Positions 1 through 6,898 of a stretch of DNA of 14,312 bases are shown in pieces (position 1 is the first letter of the stretch; every line of letters begins with the position of its first letter). The position numbers and the translations under genes are program-made. Under the pieces are notes generated by a model. It had not been told where the DNA came from. It did no database searches and worked only from the letters and a program-made list of their open reading frames with translations. The stretch covers positions 1 through 14,312 of the forward strand of contig CAMLGF010000084.1 of NCBI GenBank assembly GCA_946479515.1, given 5' to 3'. The stretch is from an uncultured Pseudomonadota bacterium. GTDB lineage: Bacteria; Pseudomonadota; Gammaproteobacteria; Steroidobacterales; Steroidobacteraceae.

Positions 1-212
1 GTCTTCGCCTTGATCTGCTTGATGCCGCCGCCCGAGCCGATGGACTGGTAATTGAGTCCGATGCCGGTCTGCTTCTTGTATGCATCCGCCCACTTGGAAT
101 AGACGGGATACGGAAACGTGGCGCCCGCGCCCGAGATGTCCGCCGCGAGCGCGGCCGTGCCGACCAGCAGCGCGGCAATCGCCGCCAGGGTCCTGCCTGT
201 GATTGAATGCAT
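1..212 (-). CDS. pstS: Phosphate ABC transporter periplasmic binding protein PstS (5' end, partial)
   Basis: This is the N-terminal part of the periplasmic phosphate receptor that feeds the PstCAB importer; the rest lies beyond the left edge. About 70 residues are visible. They comprise a Sec signal peptide ([23 protein letters not shown]) and then the characteristic start of mature Pst[21 protein letters not shown], followed by a Gly-rich GSGGGIKQI segment that in the family contributes to phosphate binding. Two in-frame ATGs exist, at 218 and 212. I chose 212 because a GGAGG ribosome site at 221-225 lies 8 bases before it but only 2 before the other. A candidate Pho box lies about 108 bases upstream, which fits control by PhoB under phosphate limitation. 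pstCAB-phoU would be expected further left, outside the window. Confidence 0.93.
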   Translation of the reverse strand, partial: MHSITGRTLAAIAALLVGTAALAADISGAGATFPYPVYSKWADAYKKQTGIGLNYQSIGSGGGIKQIKAK

Positions 213-319
213 CGTCATTACCTCCGGTTCGTGTTTGCAGCCCGGGCCGCGCGCCGTAACGTTGCGGATGCATGACGCTCGCGACGTTCGGCTGGCAGAC
301 CGCTCCGCTGCCGGATTAA

Positions 320-337
320 ATGACGGAAGTGTGAAAG
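320..337 (-). promoter_or_regulatory. Candidate Pho box (PhoB site) upstream of pstS
   Basis: Read on the minus strand this is CTTTCACACTTCCGTCAT. By my hand alignment it matches the enterobacterial Pho-box consensus (two CTGTCAT-type repeats 11 bases apart) at 13 of 18 positions. It lies in the leader of pstS, the classic PhoB target. A TTTAAT hexamer (plus coordinates 315-320) touches its downstream end and could be a -10. That spacing is tighter than the usual arrangement of about 10 bases between box and -10, so the exact promoter geometry is uncertain. Confidence 0.55.
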
Positions 338-388
338 CTGTGTTTCATCGCGTCGGAAAGTCACGCGTTGCCGCGAATTTCGCCTGCC

Positions 389-409
389 GGGCCGCGGGTG
401 GCGCGGCCC
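389..409 (-). terminator. GC-rich stem-loop after the barrel-protein gene
   Basis: A perfect 8-bp stem (GGGCCGCG pairing with CGCGGCCC) encloses a 5-base loop and begins about 20 bases beyond the stop codon of the gene ending at 430. No T-tract follows it on the minus strand, so it is at best a weak or Rho-assisted terminator separating that gene from pstS. It could also protect the mRNA 3' end. Confidence 0.4.
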
Positions 410-429
410 CGGCATCGCCGTCCACGGTG

Positions 430-1377
430 TCAGAACGCCCAGTGGGCCGAGACCAGCCAGTCGTTCTGCACGCCCTCGTGGATCTTCGGCTCGACCAGCG
501 CTTGAGAGATCGCACTGCCCACGTCCAGCGTGAGGTGCCAGGGAAGGTAGGAAACGTCGAAGCCCAACGTCACCGACGGATCGCCGAAATGCTTGCCGGC
601 GCCATTGTCGGCCGCATTGCCGGCGAGATCGAAGTCCGGACCGGAAATGTGCCCTTGCAGCCCGCGGCGTGGCAGCGGCATCGCCAGCAGAACGCGCGGC
701 GCAAAGCGCCAGGCGCCATGCGTGCTCGGCCACGAGATGCCGAGAAGCGGTGAAAAGTGGGTGTACGTTGCATCATAGTCGAGAGTGCCGCGGGCGCCGG
801 CATCCGCACCCTCGGTTATCAGGTAATCGAACCGGTAGTCGCTCGTCTCGAGTCGCTGCCACACGAGCCCCGCGGTCCACTCCCAGGGCGGCAGGCCTCG
901 CCATTGGGCGCTCCCCGTGAAGGCGATGCCGGCCCCGACGTCCGTCGCGGTGCCGTTCAGGCCGGAGAATGCCGCTGTCGCCGGCAGCGACAGCGGCGGG
1001 TCGACGAAGGTGCTGTCGAGGGGGCGAAGTTCGCTGCCGCCGTCGAGAGTGAAGTGGTCGTAGAAGACGAAGCCCGAAATGCGGTAGCGTTTCGCGATGT
1101 TCCAACGGGCACCCAGTGCGAACATCGGGCCGTCGATGCCAAAAGAATCCGCATGCGTGCGCTGGTAGCCCGCCTGGAGATCGAAGCAGGGGTTCGCGCC
1201 GTCGCACGCGCTCCACAACGGCAGGCTGGCGTAGCGGTTGTCCATCGCGATTTCCGGCAGATGCTCGGCGACGAACTCGATGTTCTCCTTGGCGCCGGCG
1301 GTGCCCGCGAGCAGCAGCCAAGCGGTCGCGAGCGCGGCCATTGCGGAATTTCCTGCCATCCTTCGGTTAGACGCCAT
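430..1377 (-). CDS. Exported protein of unknown function, probable outer-membrane beta-barrel
   Basis: The product is 315 residues and I do not recognise its family. It opens with a signal peptide (basic RR near the start, hydrophobic ALATAWLLLAGTAGA, likely cleaved after AGA at about residue 29). The remainder alternates polar and hydrophobic residues, is rich in Gly, Trp and Tyr, and ends in HWAF. A terminal Phe is the usual outer-membrane barrel signal read by BamA. Two Cys near residues 58 and 64 (ACDGANPCFD) could form a small disulfide loop in the periplasm. The start at 1377 retains the basic N-terminus; a GTG at 1413 would lengthen it by 12 residues, and an ATG near 1341 preceded by AGGA is a shorter alternative. 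It is divergent from the Omp85-family gene, with an 86-bp gap. A barrel fold is inferred from composition and the C-terminus only. Confidence 0.7.
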   Translation of the reverse strand: MASNRRMAGNSAMAALATAWLLLAGTAGAKENIEFVAEHLPEIAMDNRYASLPLWSACDGANPCFDLQAGYQRTHADSFGIDGPMFALGARWNIAKRYRISGFVFYDHFTLDGGSELRPLDSTFVDPPLSLPATAAFSGLNGTATDVGAGIAFTGSAQWRGLPPWEWTAGLVWQRLETSDYRFDYLITEGADAGARGTLDYDATYTHFSPLLGISWPSTHGAWRFAPRVLLAMPLPRRGLQGHISGPDFDLAGNAADNGAGKHFGDPSVTLGFDVSYLPWHLTLDVGSAISQALVEPKIHEGVQNDWLVSAHWAF

Positions 1378-1463
1378 GCCGCATCCGTCCCGTCGGGCAT
1401 CAACGGGGAGCACGATCGCGCGCCGCGCGACGGAGGCCCGGGTGCGGCTACGTCTAAGGCCTG

Positions 1464-3167
1464 ATGTACAGGGACTTTCGTCGCGGTGCGGGTCTGATCA
1501 CGTCGGTGAGCGTCCTGCTGATCCTGGGGAGTGCCGGCGCGACTGCCGCGGATCACGCGCCGATTCTGCCCAGCGTGAATTCGCGCAGCACCCGCATCGA
1601 CGAGTCGCGTCCGCCGGACGTGCCGGACGACGCCACGCTGGAATCGTCCGGCGCCCGGATCGGCGCGGTGCGTTTCAAGGCGCTGCGGCTGTTCGACATC
1701 GGTGGCCGCGACCAGGACTCCGCGCTGTTCCGCCTCGGCAACCGGCTGCACATCCGCACGCGGGAAGCCACCATCGCCGATCAGCTGCTGTTTCGCGAGG
1801 GGGACGTGTACCGCGCGAGCGCGATCGCCGAATCGGCGCGCATCCTGCGATCCGCGCGCTACCTGCGCGATGCGAGCATCCGGCCCGTGGCGTATCACGA
1901 CGGGCTCGTGGACCTCGAGGTCACCACCCAGGATGTCTGGACATTCAATCCGGGCTTTTCCTTCGGCCGGCATGGCGGTGAGAACACCTCCGGCTTCGAG
2001 CTCGAAGAGCTGAATTTTCTGGGACTGGGGACCCAGCTCGGGCTCGGTTTCAAGTCTGGCATCGACCGCGACACGAAGTCGATCTACTACCGCGACCCCC
2101 AGCTCGGCTCGTCGTGGTGGGACCTGACCACTATCTACTCTGACAACAGCGACGGGCGCCTGGCCGGTCTCGCGCTGATCCGGCCGTTCTACTCGCTGGA
2201 TGCGCGCTGGTCGGCCGGCGTGTCCGCGAGCGACGACCTGCGCGTCGACTCCCGCTACGACCTCGGCGAGGTTCTCGACCGGTACGAGACGCACGCCCGG
2301 ACGGCCACGGCGTTCTGGGGTTTCTCCGAGGGTCTGTCGCGCGGCTGGGCGCGTCGTTATTCCTTCGGCATGACCTATGACGACCACCGGTTTCGCGATG
2401 CGCCCGGGGAACCGGCCGCCTTGCTGCTGCCCGCCGATCGCACCCTGGCGTATCCCTGGGTGGCGGCCGAATGGGTGCAGGACCGCTTCGCCACGACCCG
2501 CAACCGCGATCAGATCGAGAAGACCGAGGACTACGCTCTCGGTTGGCAGATGCGCGCACAACTCGGCTATGCCGGCGCCGCGACCGGCTCGGATCGCGAT
2601 GCCCTCATGCTCGCGGCGTCCGCCTCGACCGGCTACGACCTGAGCGCCCGGCAATCGCTGCTGCTGAGCGTCACGGCGAGCGGCCGCTACGAGGGCGGCG
2701 AAGTCGCCAACGGACTGCTCGCGACGGAGGCTCGTTATTACTTCCGGCAGTCGCCACGCCGGGTGCTTTTCGTCGGCTTCCAATCGTCCAGCGGCACGAA
2801 CCTGGACACGGACACGCAGCTGCTGCTGGGCGGAGACAATGGGCTGCGCGGCTATCCACTGCGCTACCAGGCCGGTAGCGGACGCTGGCTGTTCACGGCC
2901 GAGCAGCGGATGTTCAGCAACTGGTTTCCGTTCCAGCTGTTCAATGTCGGCGGCGCGGTGTTCTATGACGTGGGGCGGGTCACCGGTCGCGATCCGCTCG
3001 GTACCGCGCCCCAGGGCCTGCTCGAGGACGTCGGTGTCGGCTTGCGGTTCGGCAACAATCGCTCCGCACTGGGGAACGTGCTGCACGTGGACTTCGCCTT
3101 TCCGCTGGATGGCGACAGCTCCATTCGCAAGATGCAGGTCGTGGTGGAAACGCGGCGGCGGTTCTGA
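1464..3167 (+). CDS. Omp85/BamA-superfamily outer-membrane protein with one POTRA-like domain
   Basis: A 567-residue exported protein with a signal peptide (residues 1-29, cleavage near ATAA). A POTRA-like domain at about residues 64-157 (IGAVRF..., FREGDVYRASAIAESARILRSARYL..., VDLEVTTQDVW) is followed by a C-terminal barrel to residue 567 that ends in RRRF. The Omp85 hallmark loop-6 motif LRGY sits at 461-464 after LLLGGDNG. The later VGGAVFYDVG and HVDFAFPL strands also match the superfamily. BamA has five POTRA domains and TamA three, so with one this is neither; it could be a translocation or insertion factor for a specific substrate, or a lipase-fused type stripped to its barrel. AAGG at 1456-1459 is a modest ribosome site. 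The unrecognised barrel-like protein encoded divergently next door is a conceivable partner, but only location suggests this. Confidence 0.85.
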   Translation: MYRDFRRGAGLITSVSVLLILGSAGATAADHAPILPSVNSRSTRIDESRPPDVPDDATLESSGARIGAVRFKALRLFDIGGRDQDSALFRLGNRLHIRTREATIADQLLFREGDVYRASAIAESARILRSARYLRDASIRPVAYHDGLVDLEVTTQDVWTFNPGFSFGRHGGENTSGFELEELNFLGLGTQLGLGFKSGIDRDTKSIYYRDPQLGSSWWDLTTIYSDNSDGRLAGLALIRPFYSLDARWSAGVSASDDLRVDSRYDLGEVLDRYETHARTATAFWGFSEGLSRGWARRYSFGMTYDDHRFRDAPGEPAALLLPADRTLAYPWVAAEWVQDRFATTRNRDQIEKTEDYALGWQMRAQLGYAGAATGSDRDALMLAASASTGYDLSARQSLLLSVTASGRYEGGEVANGLLATEARYYFRQSPRRVLFVGFQSSSGTNLDTDTQLLLGGDNGLRGYPLRYQAGSGRWLFTAEQRMFSNWFPFQLFNVGGAVFYDVGRVTGRDPLGTAPQGLLEDVGVGLRFGNNRSALGNVLHVDFAFPLDGDSSIRKMQVVVETRRRF

Positions 3168-3183
3168 CCGCGTCGCGCTGGCT

Positions 3184-3862
3184 TCACGGCTTCGGCTGCG
3201 GTGTCGTGGCAATGTTCGGCGGCAGGACGGGGTAGGTGATCCGCGGCTGTTCGCCGTTGAGCGCCGTCAGGAACGCGACGATGTCGTCGACCTCCGGGGG
3301 GGTTCAGCTGCATGCCGAGCTGGCTGCTGCCCATCACCGCCACAGCCTGGCGCAGATCCCACGACCGGCCCGTGTGGAAATACGGCGCCGTCAGCGCGAT
3401 GTTGCGCAGCGTGGGCACCTTGAACACGTATTCGTCGCTCGCAGTCTTCGTGACCGAAAAGCGGCCCTTGTCATTCGGCGGCAGCAGGTCCGCTCCCGGC
3501 TTCTCCACCGTGCCGAATGGAGCGTACATGCCGCCACCCACGTTGATGCCGTTGTGGCACCCCGCGCAGCCCTTGTCGATGAACGCACGCAGGCCCGACT
3601 TCTGCGGCGCAGACAGCGCGCCGGCATCGCCCTTCAGGAAGCGATCGAAGGGCGAGTTCGGGGTGATCAGCGTGGCCTCGAAAACGGCGATCGCCTTTTG
3701 CGCGTTTGCGAGGCTGACCGGCTGCGCGCTGCCCGGAAATGCGGCCTTGAAGCTTGCTGCGTAACCCGGGATGGCCGCGAGCTGCTCGCCGACGTGCGCC
3801 TTCGGCGAAGCCATCTCGATCGGATTCACCATGGGCCCGCCGGCCTGCTGCTCCAGCCCATT
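3184..3862 (-). pseudogene. Di-haem cytochrome c peroxidase/MauG-family gene, 5'-truncated and frameshifted
   Basis: The recognisable part is the C-terminal haem domain of a periplasmic di-haem peroxidase. It starts at NGLEQQAGGPMVNPIEM, where the family normally has the segment after FWDGRA. It then has the CxxCH haem site CAGCH, followed by MYAPFGTVE, and the conserved FKVPTLRNIALTAPYFHTG. The N-terminal half, with signal peptide and first haem motif, is absent, and sequence upstream of about 3862 has no recognisable homology. A second lesion is a run of seven C (minus strand; G run at 3296-3302). With six C the frame continues as PEVDDIVAFLTALNGEQ... to a TGA at 3184; with seven it runs out of frame into the neighbouring gene. 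The frameshift alone could be a sequencing error, but the missing 5' half could not. It converges on the Omp85-type gene with 16 bases between stops. Confidence 0.85.
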
Positions 3863-4010
3863 GCGGATGGCGCTGTGGAAACAGCGTAGGGGTCGGCCGG
3901 CATCGCGGCCGTACGCGCTGGCCCTGATGCTTCGATCGCGCTCGCGTGTCGAGATTGCCGGGTGGCGGTCCGGAAGGCCGGCTCTAACTTCCGTCGCCGC
4001 GGAGTCCTGC

Positions 4011-4934
4011 ATGAATGAAGCCCGGATGAATGAACGACGGATCGTGAGCTCGCCGGCGCACCGCCTGTCGGATGCGCGGAGCGCGGGTACGGCGCGCACC
4101 GGCGCACTCGTCGAGGCCGGACGTGCGAGTTCCGCGAAGCTGAAACTGGCCGATCTCGACAGCTGGCGGGTTCTCCTCTGTGTCCTGGTCCTGGGGTTCG
4201 CATTCCTGGGCGCGCGCGGCCTCTGGGAACCGGACGAAGGGCGCTACTCCGCCGTGGCGTTGAACATGATCGAAACGGGCGACTACCTGGTCCCGCGGCT
4301 GAACCGTGAGCACGCGCATTTCGCGAAGCCCCCGATGACCTATTGGGCAGTCGCGGCGAGCATCGCCACTTTCGGTCGCAACGAATGGTCAGTCCGGCTG
4401 CCGAGTGCCCTGGCCTACGTGGCGACGGCACTCATCGTGGCATTGCTCGGCACCGCGCTCGGGCTACGCCGCCCATGGATGGCGGCTGCAATCTGGTCGA
4501 CGACCTTGCTGCCTTTCGTGGCCGCCAGCGTCATCACCGCCGTGCTCCTGGTGGCACTACGCCTGGTGTCGTCGAATCTGACCAGCGGGCGCGATGCGCG
4601 CCAGCTGGCCGATGATCTGCGGGCAAGCGTGGACTTGCGCCGGTACGACACTCTCTTTTTCGTTGATCACTATCGACCCGCATACGGACTCGAGTTCTAT
4701 ACAGGCAAGGACGTGGATGCGCTCTGGGACGGATCCTCGCACGATTACCGCAGCCGTCGGCCCTGCGCGGAACTCGCGCAAAAGGGCGTTTCACTGGTTC
4801 TCGTTGCACGCCGCCGCCTCGACGAATACCGGCGTGCGGCTGGCCAGTGCAGCGCGGTGACCGTCGTGGCGCTCGGCAGCGTGCAGCGGTTCGACTTGTT
4901 CGAGGTTTCGCCACGCCGCGCCTTGCCGCGCTGA
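4011..4934 (+). pseudogene. PMT/ArnT-like (GT39) membrane glycosyltransferase with internal in-frame deletion
   Basis: The open frame is 307 residues, against roughly 480-600 for family members that transfer sugars from polyprenyl-phosphate donors at the periplasmic face of the inner membrane. The N-terminal part is normal: TM1 at about residues 52-71, then EPDEGRYS (73-80, carrying the acidic catalytic/metal motif), KPPMTYW (106-112), RLPSALAY and two further hydrophobic segments to about residue 172. It then passes directly through VITAVLLVALRL into the soluble C-terminal region (RDARQLADDL..., YDTLFFVDHYRPAYGLEFYTG). The central transmembrane helices, roughly 200 or more residues, are missing without frame loss. 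The start at 4011 has GGAG six bases upstream. The product would probably be inactive, though the frame is still open, so it may be translated. It lies beside the truncated peroxidase gene. Confidence 0.72.
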
Positions 4935-4951
4935 AGCCGCCTGATCCCGGC

Positions 4952-5740
4952 TCAGGGCCTGTCCTGCTCGGCCGTGAGCTCGATGGCCGCATGCGGCTGA
5001 AGGCCGCGCGCCAGCAGCTCGGACCAGATGCCCTCCGCGTCTTCGGCGAAACCGAACAGCTCGAGATCGGCCCGGTCGACCATGCCGAATTCGATCAGCC
5101 GTTCGAAATCGATGATCGACTGCCAGTATTCGCGATCGACCAGAACGATGGGGATGCGCGGTGCCTTGTCGGTCTGGCGCAGCGTCAGGATCTCGAACAG
5201 TTCGTCCAGCGTGCCGAATCCACCGGGGAATACCACCAGCGCATTGGCGCGCATCGCCAGGTGCATCTTGCGCATGGCGAAGTAGTGGAAGCGGAAGCTC
5301 AGCTCTGGAGTCGACCAGGCGTTCGGCCGCTGTTCTCGCGGCAGCGTGATGTTGAATCCCACGGTCATCGCGCCGCAGTCCGCGGCGCCGCGATTGGCCG
5401 CTTCCATGATCCCTGGGCCGCCGCCGGTGGCGATGACGTTGTCGCGCACGTGTGCATTCGAGTTCAGCGCGCCGCCACGTTCCGAGGCGATGCGCCCGAA
5501 CAATCGCGCCTCGGCATACCAGCGCGCCTGGCGGGGCGGGCCTTTCTCGCGCGTGCGCGCACTGCCGAAAACCACCAGCGTCGAACGAATGCCCGCCTTG
5601 CTCAGGGCCTCGTCCGCCTTGGCGAACTCCAGCAGGAAGCGCACGCCGCGCATTGATTCGCCGAGCAGGAACTCCTGGTCCAGGGCGGCCAGGCGATAAG
5701 ACGGCGACTGCGCCTGCACCGAAGCGTCTTCGTCCGTCAT
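4952..5740 (-). CDS. LOG-family protein (TIGR00730-type Rossmann fold), probable nucleotide 5'-monophosphate hydrolase
   Basis: A 262-residue cytoplasmic enzyme of the LONELY GUY group, often mis-annotated as lysine decarboxylase. Characterised members split nucleoside 5'-monophosphates into base and ribose 5-phosphate, and some activate cytokinins. The visible motifs are VVFGSAR (56-62), the phosphate-binding TGGGPGIMEAANRG (105-118), MRKMH (156-160) and the family signature PGGFGTLDE (172-180), whose Glu is catalytic in the family. It is longer than the minimal form of about 190 residues because of an N-terminal extension of some 50 residues, as in many proteobacterial versions. The ATG at 5740 lacks a clear Shine-Dalgarno sequence. 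It is convergent with the broken glycosyltransferase (17 bases between stops). The substrate cannot be read from the sequence. Confidence 0.92.
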   Translation of the reverse strand: MTDEDASVQAQSPSYRLAALDQEFLLGESMRGVRFLLEFAKADEALSKAGIRSTLVVFGSARTREKGPPRQARWYAEARLFGRIASERGGALNSNAHVRDNVIATGGGPGIMEAANRGAADCGAMTVGFNITLPREQRPNAWSTPELSFRFHYFAMRKMHLAMRANALVVFPGGFGTLDELFEILTLRQTDKAPRIPIVLVDREYWQSIIDFERLIEFGMVDRADLELFGFAEDAEGIWSELLARGLQPHAAIELTAEQDRP

Positions 5741-5771
5741 CGGGACACCGGTCGCGCCTCGCGCACGAGGA

Positions 5772-6167
5772 CTACGCCGGTCTGCCCAGCATCACCGTGG
5801 GCTTGATGTCGGTGAAATTGGCGACGTCGGCGCGGACTTCGGCCATCGCCGCATTGGCGAGTGCGGCCTGGAGCGCCTCGGATGATGCGAACTCGAAATG
5901 ACAGATCATGGCGTAGGGCGCGGGGGCGGCGCCGTTCGGCACGCCCTCGATCAGCAGCACACGGTCGGCCTTCATGATCTTCATCGCCAGCGGAATGTGC
6001 TTCGTTCGATAGTAGTTTGTATCGAACCGCGCGCCGTCATGGCTCGGATAGATCACGTTCAGGCTCAGCGCGGCGTTTGCCGGCGCATCCGCCGCCTTGC
6101 CGGCGAGGGCCGCGAGGGTCCCGATGCCCATGGCGGCACCCCGGATGAATCCACGTCTGCTCGGCAT
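5772..6167 (-). CDS. Tat-exported EthD-domain protein
   Basis: A 131-residue protein. The N-terminus MPSRRGFIRGAAMGIGTLAALAGKAADA is a twin-arginine-type signal (S-R-R-G-F-I). The mature part is a single EthD/dimeric alpha-beta barrel domain: NVIYPSHDGARFDTNYYRTKHIPLAMKI, where YP..., FD..YY and the H of KHIPL are family hallmarks, then VPNGAAPAPYAMICHFEF. EthD domains are small ferredoxin-like folds, named from ether degradation, and most members have no known reaction. An exported version is less common than the cytoplasmic one. The start at 6167 is supported by AGAGG eight bases upstream and by the signal peptide; a longer reading frame upstream is not needed. A well-formed promoter lies 34-62 bases ahead, so it is probably transcribed alone or with the following LOG gene (31-base gap). 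Confidence 0.87.
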   Translation of the reverse strand: MPSRRGFIRGAAMGIGTLAALAGKAADAPANAALSLNVIYPSHDGARFDTNYYRTKHIPLAMKIMKADRVLLIEGVPNGAAPAPYAMICHFEFASSEALQAALANAAMAEVRADVANFTDIKPTVMLGRPA

Positions 6168-6200
6168 CGATGTCACCTCTGCGTGTTGGGCTCTCGTCGA

Positions 6201-6229
6201 AGAATAAGCGCGGGCGCCCGGCATGACAA
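6201..6229 (-). promoter_or_regulatory. Sigma70-type promoter of the EthD gene, with a palindrome in the spacer
   Basis: On the minus strand the -35 is TTGTCA (5 of 6; plus 6224-6229), the spacer is exactly 17 bases, and the -10 is TATTCT (4 of 6; plus 6201-6206). Transcription would start about 26 bases before the ATG at 6167. The spacer contains the perfect 10-bp palindrome CGGGCGCCCG (6211-6220), well placed for a repressor or a MerR-like activator, although chance is quite possible at this GC content. Confidence 0.6.
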
Positions 6230-6259
6230 AATCCCGGGGCGAGACAGCCGGCGGGCAGG

Positions 6260-6880
6260 TCAGTCGCCGAGCGGCGGCAGGTCGTTCATGTGCTCGAACA
6301 GATCGCCGCGCGCCTCGATCCTGCCAAGCGTGCACGCGGGCATGATCAGGCCGGACAATACGATGACGCAGCGGTCGTTGAGGTGGATGAGCGTGCCGCC
6401 GGTCGGGAGCGGCTCGATGCGCTGAGTGTGAGCGCGGTCCCAGGCAAACTCCGGTGCGGGCGAAGCGGGTTTCGCTCGCACGCGTTCATTCCCACGTGAG
6501 ACGAGGTCACGGTTGCGCCGCCGGTCAGATGCCAGTGCATCGACCTGCCGCCGCGCAGCGAGCTCGGACTCGCGCAACCAATCGACCGGCGCATTGGGCG
6601 CAGACGCGCTCGGAGGGCGAAGCGGTTCGGTCAGTGTCGCGCCGATGCCGGGCCTTCCCGGCGCGAGGTCGGCCGCCTGCGCGGCGCGGCGCGATCCGCG
6701 CGACGAGCCAGCCTCGGCATCAGTCCGTGTCAAAGCAAATTCCTGCGGCAATAGCACGACCATCATGCGTCGCTCGGCCCTGGGCGGCCCGTAGCGAACG
6801 GCCCGGCTGCCGGCGAGCAGCGCGATCAGCGCCACGTGCGCGACGACCGTGACCAGCAGCGCCAGAGCCCGCGATGTCAT
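6260..6880 (-). CDS. Membrane-anchored protein of unknown function, third gene of the PadR unit
   Basis: The product is 206 residues. One hydrophobic N-terminal segment (about residues 4-24, ALALLVTVVAHVALIALLAG) is preceded by a short basic start, like the anchor of TonB/energy-transducing proteins. A low-complexity Pro/Ala/Arg-rich linker occupies about residues 50-145. A compact C-terminal module (about 145-206) follows: FAWDRAHTQRIEPLPTGGTL, then IHLNDRCVIVLSG and a CTLGRIEARGDLFEHM end. The two Cys near 171 and 183 could pair in the periplasm. The C-terminal module looks like a conserved domain rather than filler; I recall similar ends in other gammaproteobacterial hypothetical proteins but cannot name a family. 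The ATG at 6880 is 18 bases after the stop of the HAAS-type gene, so the two are very likely co-transcribed. No enzyme motif is visible. Confidence 0.75.
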   Translation of the reverse strand: MTSRALALLVTVVAHVALIALLAGSRAVRYGPPRAERRMMVVLLPQEFALTRTDAEAGSSRGSRRAAQAADLAPGRPGIGATLTEPLRPPSASAPNAPVDWLRESELAARRQVDALASDRRRNRDLVSRGNERVRAKPASPAPEFAWDRAHTQRIEPLPTGGTLIHLNDRCVIVLSGLIMPACTLGRIEARGDLFEHMNDLPPLGD

Positions 6881-6898
6881 CGGCTGCAGCGCCGCGGA

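Noticed and set aside
957..3212. A 751-codon open frame on the minus strand, opposite the Omp85-type gene.
   Set aside because: Its product is rich in Arg, Gln, His and Ala with no domain or signal. The plus-strand frame has a signal peptide, POTRA and Omp85 motifs. Long antisense frames are expected at this GC content.
4935..4952. A small inverted repeat (AGCCG...CGGCT) between the convergent glycosyltransferase and LOG genes, considered as a bidirectional terminator.
   Set aside because: Only 5 bp of stem with an 8-base loop and no T-run on either strand; not distinguishable from chance.
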